From an uncultured Bacteroidota bacterium (GTDB lineage Bacteria; Bacteroidota; Bacteroidia; Flavobacteriales; Flavobacteriaceae): 58,220 bases of DNA. The notes beneath the pieces are model-generated. The model worked only from the letters and a program-made list of their open reading frames with translations. It made no database searches and was not told where the DNA came from. Shown in pieces: positions 28,080 to 35,895 of this stretch (position 1 is its first letter; every line of letters starts with the position of its first letter). The translations under genes were made by a program, and so were the position numbers. The stretch lies in NCBI GenBank assembly GCA_902561795.1, contig CACERG010000011.1, positions 1 through 58,220 of the forward strand, written 5' to 3'.

Positions 28080-29662
28080 CGCAAAAATTGTTTAAGATCA
28101 TTTATAGTATTTGCATCTGCTATCTTTTTGTCATGACGCCAACGTAAAATCCTTGGGAAACGTACAGCAAAACCACTTTTGTGCCGAGACGATGAAGCAA
28201 TCCCCTCAAAAGCGATTTCAAAAACTAATTCTGGCTTTACTTGACGAACAGGGCCAAAACGATCAATAGTATTTTGTTTTATGAACTTATCAACTTTTCT
28301 TATTTCCATATCTGTTAGTCCAGAGTATGCCTTAGCAAAAGTTACTAGTTTTTCATCATTCCAGAGAGCAAAAGTATAATCTGTATAAAGGTTAGTTCGT
28401 CTACCATGTCCTCTCATAGCATAAGTTAGTACAGCATCAATTGTTTTTGGATCTGATTTCCACTTAAACCAAAAACCTTTCTTTCTCCCTAAAGAATATA
28501 TCGAATCTTTTTTCTTTATCATTAAGCCTTCACTTGATTTTTCGTCTGCTTTTTTTCTTTCTTCTTTAACCTTGTTCCAATTCTCAAAAAACATTACCTG
28601 AGATAAAAGTATAGGAGCATTGTAAACTATAATTTTTTTATAAAGAGACTCTAAAATTTCTTTTCGTCTTATTAAATTGTAATTTCTTATGTCATTTCCC
28701 TCCCATTCCAATATGTCATAGAGCATTATTACAATTGGAATTTCATCCTGTAATTTTTTCGATACAGTTTTACGACCAATTCTTTTTTGCAAGTCATTAA
28801 AGTATCCAATTTTATTTTCTTTATATGGTAAAAGCTCTCCGTCTAAAACTGTACCATCTGGAATTAAGCTAACTAGTGAACTAAGCTCGGGGAATTTATC
28901 AGTAATTAATTCTTCTCCACGACTCCACAAAAAATATTTCCCTTTTCTTATTATTAATTGGGATCTCATTCCATCCCATTTGTGTTCAAAACACCAATTT
29001 TGAACTAACTCTTTATCTTGGAAATCTTGATCAATTGGATAAGCTAAAAAAAATGGATAGGGTTGAGAAATTTGATCTTCAGGATTAGGATTAATTATTA
29101 GTTCTTCAAAAGTTGTAGTCATCGGTGACCATTGTCCCATTAGACGGTGAGCTAAAATATTTTCTTCAATTTTGACTGCTTTTGAAAGAGCACGAGTCAT
29201 AAGTTTTTGACTTATACCAATACGAAATCCTCCTGTCAGTATCTTATTAAAGACAAATTTTTCATAGTTATTAAAACTCTTCCAACGTTTAAATACGTAA
29301 CTTTTTTTCTCTTTTTCATCTTTATACTTTAAATTAAGTATTTCTTTAATACATTCAGATAGTGAAGGTGGCGTCAAATGAATTTCTTGAGGAACTGAAA
29401 GAGAAATAGTTTCGGCAAGGTCTCCTACAATGTGATAAGATTCCTCAAAAAGCCAATCCGGGACCTGTGCTAATTCTGAGGCCCAAATCTTCATTAAAGT
29501 CGAATTGAGTGGACGAGGAGGACGTCTATGGGATAAAAGTGCAATTGCCCAAAGAGAGTCTTTTTGTGGCGTACTTTTAAAATAATTTGTTAAAATTGTT
29601 ACCTTTTCATTAGTTTTATTAGTACTATCTAATTCTTCAATTAGAGCTGCAAAACGTCTCAT
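28076..29662 (-). CDS. ATP-dependent DNA ligase (ligase-associated cluster)
   Basis: This 528-residue ATP-dependent ligase has the catalytic lysine in EHKWDGMR (Lys228, motif KxDG). Later nucleotidyltransferase motifs are present (LDGELLPY, SSEGLMIKK, and WFKWK), followed by an OB-fold region. An N-terminal helical DNA-binding domain occupies about residues 1-190. It is additional to the NAD-dependent replicative LigA expected elsewhere, and is thought to seal ends after repair. It begins directly after the exonuclease stop, with no gap, and overlaps the helicase start by 4 bases. Confidence 0.95.
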   Translation of the reverse strand: MRRFAALIEELDSTNKTNEKVTILTNYFKSTPQKDSLWAIALLSHRRPPRPLNSTLMKIWASELAQVPDWLFEESYHIVGDLAETISLSVPQEIHLTPPSLSECIKEILNLKYKDEKEKKSYVFKRWKSFNNYEKFVFNKILTGGFRIGISQKLMTRALSKAVKIEENILAHRLMGQWSPMTTTFEELIINPNPEDQISQPYPFFLAYPIDQDFQDKELVQNWCFEHKWDGMRSQLIIRKGKYFLWSRGEELITDKFPELSSLVSLIPDGTVLDGELLPYKENKIGYFNDLQKRIGRKTVSKKLQDEIPIVIMLYDILEWEGNDIRNYNLIRRKEILESLYKKIIVYNAPILLSQVMFFENWNKVKEERKKADEKSSEGLMIKKKDSIYSLGRKKGFWFKWKSDPKTIDAVLTYAMRGHGRRTNLYTDYTFALWNDEKLVTFAKAYSGLTDMEIRKVDKFIKQNTIDRFGPVRQVKPELVFEIAFEGIASSSRHKSGFAVRFPRILRWRHDKKIADANTINDLKQFLR

Positions 29663-30661
29663 TTAAATTACTTCAGAATCAATAGTTTCAACTTCATATT
29701 TTGTTTTTTCAGTACGAGCATTCCAACCATTTTCCTTGAGATAACGAGCAAAAATATCCGTGTAGCCATGAGTAGTAATTATATCTTCACAACCTGTAGC
29801 TTTTATGACTGATAATAACCCTTCCCAATCTGCATGATCCGATAATACAAATGAACGATCAACCGCACGTCTTCTTCTAGCTCCTCTAAAAGCCATCCAT
29901 CCTGAAGCATAGCCTGTTGAAATTTCCCCGAGTTTTTTTGCCCAGGTGCTACCCATTACAGCTGGTGGAGCGAGAACCAAATTCCCTCCAATTTCTGCTT
30001 TTTTAGTATCACGCGTTATTAACTCAGTTTTAGGGAAGTCGATGAATTGCCGTAATATATTAGTCATTTTTTCTGTTGCTCCGTGGGTAAAGATTTTCCC
30101 TGTTTTGCAATCAATATGTTTTAAAAGCCTTTGTACTTTCCCAAGAGAGTAACCCATTAACAAGCTTGTAACTTTATTTGACTTGTTATTTGCCCACCAT
30201 CTGTTTATGTCATCGTGAACCCTTAGTGGTTTTTCCCATTTAAAGACAGGTAAACCGAAAGTGCACTCAGTTATAAAAGTGTTACATCTAATGAGTTCAA
30301 AAGGAGTAGAGATTCCATCAACTTGAGTTTTATAATCTCCAGTAAAAACCCATACCTCACCTTTATATTCAACTCTAATTTGTGATGACCCTGGAACATG
30401 TCCTGCAGGGTGAAAAGAAAACTTCACACCATTTATTTGAAATGTTTCACCATATTTTTTACCAGTTACTAAAATCTTTCCAAGCCTATGAGTAATTATG
30501 GGGACATTAATTTCATGTGTTATATAACGTTTGCTACCCCATCTAGCGTGATCAGAATGGCCATGAGAAATTATTGCTTTATCTACCCCCCTCCAAGGAT
30601 CCAAATAAACATCAGCTTGTTTGCAGTAAATTCCTTTTTTTGTGAATTCAAGTAGCGGCAT
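29663..30661 (-). CDS. ligase-associated DNA damage response exonuclease
   Basis: The 332-residue protein has a metallo-beta-lactamase fold with beta-CASP-like features, as in the SNM1/Artemis nucleases. The metal-binding HGHSDH motif is at 33-38, with HPAGHVPGSSQIR and FTGDYKTQ following and SDHADWEGL near the C-terminus. It is the first gene of the minus-strand repair unit (exonuclease, ligase, helicase, PdeM, Mfd) and is divergent from dnaE across 112 bases. No clear TAnnTTTG box was seen in that gap. Confidence 0.93.
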   Translation of the reverse strand: MPLLEFTKKGIYCKQADVYLDPWRGVDKAIISHGHSDHARWGSKRYITHEINVPIITHRLGKILVTGKKYGETFQINGVKFSFHPAGHVPGSSQIRVEYKGEVWVFTGDYKTQVDGISTPFELIRCNTFITECTFGLPVFKWEKPLRVHDDINRWWANNKSNKVTSLLMGYSLGKVQRLLKHIDCKTGKIFTHGATEKMTNILRQFIDFPKTELITRDTKKAEIGGNLVLAPPAVMGSTWAKKLGEISTGYASGWMAFRGARRRRAVDRSFVLSDHADWEGLLSVIKATGCEDIITTHGYTDIFARYLKENGWNARTEKTKYEVETIDSEVI

Positions 30662-30773
30662 TTTAAATTTTTCTTTTTCGGTTGGAAGTTACGAAAAAGG
30701 AAAAAAAAAAACCGTTGATAAATGTCAATAACTCTCTTTCGGTCAACCTTAATATTTTTTTATTTTAGATTCG

Positions 30774-33700
30774 ATGTATTTTATTTTTGATACCGAAACT
30801 ACTGGATTACCTAAACGTTGGGATGCACCCTTAAATGACCTTGATAATTGGCCCCGTTGTGTTCAAGTTGCGTGGCAAATCCATGACAATAAAGGCGAAT
30901 TAGTCTCTCAAAAAAGTTTTTTAATAAAACCAGACGGATTTAGTATTCCATATGAATCCGAAAAAGTACATGGTATTTCCACTGCTCTTGCAGATAAACA
31001 AGGAGCTAGTTTACAACAAGTATTGGATGAGTTTTATAATGCTGTCGTCAAATCAGAATTTTTGGTTGGACATAATATTTCATTCGATCGTAATATTTTA
31101 GGAGCTGAATTCTTGCGTTTAGGTTTAAATGATGTTTTAGCAGAAAAAAAGCTTATTGATACTTGTAACGATGAAACAGCAAATTTATGTAAAATAAAAG
31201 GTGGGCGTGGAGGAAAATTTAAATTTCCAACTCTTAGTGAATTATATGTTTTTGTTTTCAAAGAAAATTTTGATGAAGCACATAATGCAGCTGCTGATGT
31301 TGAGGCAACTTCTCGTGTTTTCTTAGAGTTATTGAGATTAGATAAATTACACCCTTCAGCTTTTGAAAATCAAAAATTAGAAACAGCTGAAATAATTGAA
31401 AAAAGAAATCCTTTTCAATTAATTGGGTTAACCCATCAAAATTTTAAAGTGGCTTCTAATGCTATTAAAAATGAAAAAGCTACCAATAAAATTGATAATG
31501 GTAAAAGTATTTCAGATAGTTATTTATCAGATTCCTCTTACGTTCATTTACATAATCACTCGCAATTTTCGGTCTTGCAATCTACTTCAAGAATAAATCA
31601 ATTAGTGGAAGCTGCAGCAAAAGATAATATGCCAGCTATCGCACTTACTGATCATGGAAACTTAATGGGTGCATTTCATTTTATAAAGGCAATAAATAAA
31701 TATAATTCTAATGTTAGTGATGATAAAAAAATAAAACCTATAGTTGGTTGTGAATTCTATGTTTGTGATGATCATAAAGATAAAACAAGAAGAAATGACG
31801 GATACCAAATTATTTTCTTAGCCAAGAATAAAAAAGGGTATCATAATTTGGCGAAACTAACTTCCTTATCTTATGTTGATGGGTTTTATTATGTTCCAAG
31901 GATTGATAAAAAAATAGTTGAATTATATAAACAACATTTAATTGTTCTTACAGGAAATATGTATGGTGAAATTCCATCAAAAATACTCAATTTGGGGGAT
32001 AGTCAAGCTGAAGAAGCTCTACAATGGTGGTACAGTCAATTTGGAGATGACTTCTATATTGAATTAATGAGGCACGGAGAGGAGGGAGAAGATAGAGCAA
32101 ACGCACAACTTATTTATTTTTCAAAAAAATATAATATTCCTGTTATTGCTACCAATAACACTTACTATGTTAATAAAGAAGAAGCAAATGCTCATGATAT
32201 TCTACTATGTGTAAAGGAAGGAGAGAAGCAAGCCACACCAATTGGAAAAGGTAGAGGGTTTCGATATGGTCTTCCTAACCAAGAATATTATTTTAAGTCC
32301 ACTAATGAGATGAAAAGCTTATTTAGTGATTTGCCTCAGGCAATAACAAATATTAAAAAACTAGTTGATAAAATTGAACCGTTTGAATTGTCTAGAGACG
32401 TATTACTACCAAAATTCGAGATTCCAGAAAAGTATCAAATAAAAGATGACATTGATAGTAAAAACAGTGAGAATAAATATTTACGTTATCTAACCTATAA
32501 AGGTGCTAAAGAAAGATATTCTGATTTAACAACTGAAATAAAGGACAGAATCGATTTTGAATTGGACGTAATCGCTAAAACAGGTTACCCAGGGTATTTT
32601 TTAATTGTTCAAGATTTTATTAATGCTGCAAGAAATATGAATGTTTCTGTAGGGCCAGGCAGAGGATCTGCTGCGGGTTCTGTAGTTGCATATAGCTTAA
32701 AAATTACAAATATTGATCCAATAAAATACAATCTTCTATTTGAGCGTTTTCTAAATCCAGATCGTGTAAGTATGCCCGATATAGATATTGATTTTGACGA
32801 TGAAGGAAGATCACTTGTTATGGATTATGTAATAGAAAAATATGGTTCTAATCAAGTAGCTCAGATCATCACTTATGGTACTATGGCAGCTAAGTCTTCA
32901 ATCCGTGATACTGCTAGAGTTTTAGATTTACCCCTTGGCGAAGCAGATAGAATAGCTAAACTATTACCCAACATTAAATTGGAAAAAATCTTTAATTCTA
33001 CACAAGATGAACTTAAAGAAAACCTTCGATCAGAAGAAATATCAAGAGTTAATGAGATTAAGGATTTAGCGAATGAGGATTCAATTTCTGGACAAACAAT
33101 ACAGCAAGCGAAGGTCCTTGAGGGTTCATTGCGGAATACAGGTATCCATGCATGTGGAGTTATAATAACACCAGACGATATAACACAATTTGTCCCTGTT
33201 GCTACAGCAAAAGACTCTGAATTGTACGTAACCCAATTTGACAATTCAGTTGTTGAAGATGCGGGACTTTTAAAAATGGATTTTTTAGGATTAAAAACGT
33301 TGACTCTAATTAAAGACACTGTCAAATTAGTAAAATATAAATATAATGTTGAGCTTGATCCGGACAGTTTCCCCTTAGACGATCAAAAAACTTATGAGCT
33401 TTTTCAAAGAGGAGAAACGGTTGGTATTTTTCAGTATGAGTCAGCGGGAATGCAAAAGTATTTAAAAGATTTAAAGCCAACAGTATTTGGTGATTTGATT
33501 GCAATGAATGCACTTTACCGTCCGGGACCTCTAGAATACATACCAACTTTTGTAGATCGTAAAAATGGTAATGAAAAAATCTCCTACGATTTGCCTGTTA
33601 TGGAGGAATATCTCAAAGAGACGTATGGAATTACTGTTTATCAAGAGCAGGTGATGTTATTATCTCAAAAGCTTGCAAATTTTTCTAAAGGTGATGCAGA

Positions 33701-35093
33701 TATTTTAAGAAAGGCCATGGGGAAAAAGATTTTTACATTGCTACAAAAATTGAAACCACAATTTATTAATGGGGGAAAAAAGAATGGCCATCCAGAAGAC
33801 ATATTAGAGAAAATATGGAAAGATTGGGAAGCCTTTGCTGCATATGCATTCAATAAATCCCATTCAACTTGCTATGCTTGGATTGGATTTCAAACAGCCT
33901 ATCTTAAAGCCCATTATCCTGCTGAGTATATGGCAGCAGTCCTTTCAAACAATATGAATGATATTAAACAAGTCACCTTTTTCATGGAAGAGTGTCGCCG
34001 GATGGGCTTAAAAGTGTTAGGGCCAGATGTCAACGAATCCTTTTACAAATTTACAGTCAATGAAGACAAAGCAATTCGTTTCGGAATGGGAGCCATAAAA
34101 GGAGTTGGGAGAAGTGCAGTTGAGACTATTATTAATAATCGAAAAAAAGAAAAATACAATTCTATTTTTGATCTCGTAAAAAGAATTGATTTAAGAGCAG
34201 CGAATAAAAAGACCTTTGAGAATTTAGTCCTTGCTGGAGGATTAGATTCTTTTGAAAATACTCACCGAGCGCAATATTTTAATTTAGATAGTGATGGGAG
34301 CATATTTTTAGAAAAAGTAATGCGATTTGGATCTAAATACCAAGAAAATTTAAATTCATCCCAAACAAGTCTTTTTAACGAGGAAACAAAAAACTATTAT
34401 CAAGATCTTAATATTCCAAGTTGCGATAATTGGAGTAATTTAATTCGTTTAAAAAAAGAAAAAGAGGTAGTTGGAATTTATATTTCATCTCACCCACTGG
34501 ATGATTTTAATCTTGCTATGGATCATTTTGTTTCAATATCATTAAATCATTTAGGTGATTTAGAAAATCATGTCAATAGAGAGCTAAGTGTAGGGGGAAT
34601 TGTCAACGAAGTGGAACATCTCGAAAGTAGGGCAGGAAAAAGCTGGGCTCGATTTACTTTGGAAGATTTCACCGATCTATATGAATTTAGGATTTTTGGA
34701 GAAGATTATTTGAAATACCGGCACTTTCTGGTAAGTAATCAGTTTATTAGAATCAGAATATTGATTCGGGAGGGTTGGATCAACAAAGAAACGGGAAAAA
34801 TAGGTTCACCTAGAATACAATATTTAAATTTTGAAATGCTTGAAAAGACAATAGAAAATAATGCTAAAAAAATTACACTCAATATAGATGTAAAAAAGCT
34901 GAAAAAAGAAAAAATTGATGACTTGCAGAATTATCTTAAATCTTTTAAAGGTGACAAACCGTTGTATTTTAATCTATATGATTCTGAAAAAAAAGTAAAA
35001 CTCACATTGAATAGTAGAAAACAAAAAGTTAAAATTACTTCTGAGTTTCTTAAAGAACTGAAAGGGCAGGAATGGTTGTATAAGCTAAATTAA
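30774..35093 (+). CDS. dnaE: DNA polymerase III alpha subunit with N-terminal proofreading exonuclease domain
   Basis: This 1439-residue C-family replicative polymerase is about 280 residues longer than E. coli DnaE because a DEDDh exonuclease is fused at the front. Exo I is FDTETTG (Asp6, Glu8), Exo II GHNISFD and Exo III HNAAADVEA, within about residues 1-190. The PHP domain starts near 258 (YVHLHNHSQFS). The polymerase aspartates are in MPDIDIDF (Asp669, Asp671) and KMDFLGLKT (Asp836). The (HhH)2 region and a C-terminal OB fold (LSVGGIVNEVEHL) follow. I recall the fusion as common in Bacteroidota. A weak hairpin (35100-35116) lies just after the stop. The metal-binding PHP residues look intact. 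Confidence 0.96.
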   Translation: MYFIFDTETTGLPKRWDAPLNDLDNWPRCVQVAWQIHDNKGELVSQKSFLIKPDGFSIPYESEKVHGISTALADKQGASLQQVLDEFYNAVVKSEFLVGHNISFDRNILGAEFLRLGLNDVLAEKKLIDTCNDETANLCKIKGGRGGKFKFPTLSELYVFVFKENFDEAHNAAADVEATSRVFLELLRLDKLHPSAFENQKLETAEIIEKRNPFQLIGLTHQNFKVASNAIKNEKATNKIDNGKSISDSYLSDSSYVHLHNHSQFSVLQSTSRINQLVEAAAKDNMPAIALTDHGNLMGAFHFIKAINKYNSNVSDDKKIKPIVGCEFYVCDDHKDKTRRNDGYQIIFLAKNKKGYHNLAKLTSLSYVDGFYYVPRIDKKIVELYKQHLIVLTGNMYGEIPSKILNLGDSQAEEALQWWYSQFGDDFYIELMRHGEEGEDRANAQLIYFSKKYNIPVIATNNTYYVNKEEANAHDILLCVKEGEKQATPIGKGRGFRYGLPNQEYYFKSTNEMKSLFSDLPQAITNIKKLVDKIEPFELSRDVLLPKFEIPEKYQIKDDIDSKNSENKYLRYLTYKGAKERYSDLTTEIKDRIDFELDVIAKTGYPGYFLIVQDFINAARNMNVSVGPGRGSAAGSVVAYSLKITNIDPIKYNLLFERFLNPDRVSMPDIDIDFDDEGRSLVMDYVIEKYGSNQVAQIITYGTMAAKSSIRDTARVLDLPLGEADRIAKLLPNIKLEKIFNSTQDELKENLRSEEISRVNEIKDLANEDSISGQTIQQAKVLEGSLRNTGIHACGVIITPDDITQFVPVATAKDSELYVTQFDNSVVEDAGLLKMDFLGLKTLTLIKDTVKLVKYKYNVELDPDSFPLDDQKTYELFQRGETVGIFQYESAGMQKYLKDLKPTVFGDLIAMNALYRPGPLEYIPTFVDRKNGNEKISYDLPVMEEYLKETYGITVYQEQVMLLSQKLANFSKGDADILRKAMGKKIFTLLQKLKPQFINGGKKNGHPEDILEKIWKDWEAFAAYAFNKSHSTCYAWIGFQTAYLKAHYPAEYMAAVLSNNMNDIKQVTFFMEECRRMGLKVLGPDVNESFYKFTVNEDKAIRFGMGAIKGVGRSAVETIINNRKKEKYNSIFDLVKRIDLRAANKKTFENLVLAGGLDSFENTHRAQYFNLDSDGSIFLEKVMRFGSKYQENLNSSQTSLFNEETKNYYQDLNIPSCDNWSNLIRLKKEKEVVGIYISSHPLDDFNLAMDHFVSISLNHLGDLENHVNRELSVGGIVNEVEHLESRAGKSWARFTLEDFTDLYEFRIFGEDYLKYRHFLVSNQFIRIRILIREGWINKETGKIGSPRIQYLNFEMLEKTIENNAKKITLNIDVKKLKKEKIDDLQNYLKSFKGDKPLYFNLYDSEKKVKLTLNSRKQKVKITSEFLKELKGQEWLYKLN

Positions 35094-35137
35094 TTAATTA
35101 TAGAAACGCATTCTATGATAAATAAATTTGATTTAAA

Positions 35138-35151
35138 CTGATGTACATCAG
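35138..35151. promoter_or_regulatory. FNR/CRP-type palindrome upstream of trxA
   Basis: CTGATGTACATCAG is a perfect 14-base palindrome. Its core TGAT-N4-ATCA matches the FNR-type operator (TTGAT-N4-ATCAA) except for the outer base pair. It is centred about 25 bases upstream of a TAnnTTTG-type box for trxA, where no TTG is seen, a layout expected of an activator-dependent promoter. The regulator is not in the window. Confidence 0.45.
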
Positions 35152-35165
35152 ATAAAAAAAACAGT

Positions 35166-35173
35166 TACATTTG
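35166..35173 (+). promoter_or_regulatory. candidate -7 element of trxA
   Basis: TACATTTG matches the Bacteroidota TAnnTTTG element exactly and lies 18 bases before the trxA start. No TTG is found 17-23 bases upstream; the palindrome at 35138-35151 sits close to that position instead. Confidence 0.45.
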
Positions 35174-35191
35174 GCACATAAAAATTGAATT

Positions 35192-35509
35192 ATGGCATTA
35201 GAAATTACAGATGCAACTTTTGAAGACGTAGTTTTAAAATCAGATAAACCCGTTTTAGTGGATTTTTGGGCAGCCTGGTGTGGTCCCTGTAGAATGGTAG
35301 GACCAATAATTGAGGAACTAAGTAATGACTACGCTGGCAAAGCTGTTGTTGGAAAAGTTGATGTAGACGCAAACCAAGAGTTTGCTGCGAAATATGGAGT
35401 AAGAAATATTCCAACTGTTTTAGTATTTGACAAGGGAGAGTTAATTGGAAGACATGTAGGTGTTTCCCCGAAGACAACATACCAAGGTGCAATAGACGCT
35501 GCTTTGTAA
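35192..35509 (+). CDS. trxA: thioredoxin
   Basis: The 105-residue protein is a classic cytoplasmic thioredoxin with the WCGPC active site (Cys30, Cys33), the cis-proline in RNIPTVLVF, and full family length. It reduces disulfides in ribonucleotide reductase, peroxiredoxins and other partners using thioredoxin reductase. No signal peptide is present, which rules out the periplasmic thiol-disulfide types. It is preceded by an FNR-like palindrome and a -7 box, so it probably has its own promoter and is not simply read from dnaE. Confidence 0.97.
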   Translation: MALEITDATFEDVVLKSDKPVLVDFWAAWCGPCRMVGPIIEELSNDYAGKAVVGKVDVDANQEFAAKYGVRNIPTVLVFDKGELIGRHVGVSPKTTYQGAIDAAL

Positions 35510-35527
35510 AAATCTTTTCACAATTAA

Positions 35528-35560
35528 TTGTCGGGATATTCAAAATCAAGTGTATATTAG
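35528..35560 (+). promoter_or_regulatory. candidate promoter of tRNA-Asp
   Basis: TTG at 35528-35530 and TATATTAG at 35553-35560 are 22 bases apart, and the latter matches TAnnTTTG at 7 of 8 positions. Transcription would start a few bases before the tRNA at 35575. Confidence 0.4.
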
Positions 35561-35574
35561 CGTTCATTTGAAAT

Positions 35575-35648
35575 GGTCTGGTAGTTCAGTTGGTTAGAAT
35601 ACATGCCTGTCACGCATGGGGTCGCGGGTTCGAGTCCCGTCCAGACCG
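35575..35648 (+). tRNA. tRNA-Asp (GTC)
   Basis: A full cloverleaf can be drawn. The acceptor stem GGTCTGG pairs with CCAGACC, with discriminator G at 35648. The D stem is GTTC/GAAT, the anticodon stem CATGC/GCATG with loop CTGTCAC and anticodon GTC, and the T arm GCGGG-TTCGAGT-CCCGT. CCA is not encoded. Aspartate identity also fits the G discriminator. Confidence 0.97.
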
Positions 35649-35664
35649 CTTTAAGACGTTGTGT

Positions 35665-35693
35665 GTTGTAAAGTAATAATTTACTTTTACAAC
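35665..35693 (+). other. imperfect 12-bp hairpin between tRNA-Asp and its terminator
   Basis: GTTGTAAAGTAA pairs with TTACTTTTACAAC (one bulged T) around a TAAT loop. With the terminator hairpin that follows, it forms a two-hairpin trailer or a small structured RNA behind the tRNA. Confidence 0.45.
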
Positions 35694-35700
35694 CAGTGAG

Positions 35701-35737
35701 AAGCTTTCCATAATTTTGGGAGGCTTTTTTTGTTTTT
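35701..35737 (+). terminator. intrinsic terminator after tRNA-Asp
   Basis: AAGCTTTCC (35701-35709) pairs with GGGAGGCTT (35718-35726) over 9 base pairs including two G-U pairs. The loop has 8 bases, and five T, one G and five more T follow. Confidence 0.75.
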
Positions 35738-35895
35738 AAATTCCTTTCATACACTAAAAATCAGCCAAATAGAGATAATTATCGTAATTTTACTTTATTC
35801 GAAATTATTTGTGATAATTGAGTCAAAAAAAGTTAGCTTCACTTAAGATATTTTGTGAGATTTTTTTTGGCTTTTTTGTCTGAATTAACTAAAAA

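Noticed and set aside
32873-33546. Long minus-strand open frames inside dnaE
   Set aside because: They lie wholly within a strongly conserved polymerase gene and have no recognisable domain.
35100-35116. Hairpin ATAGAA-N5-TTCTAT after dnaE as a terminator
   Set aside because: Only six A-T-rich base pairs and no T-run on the plus strand.
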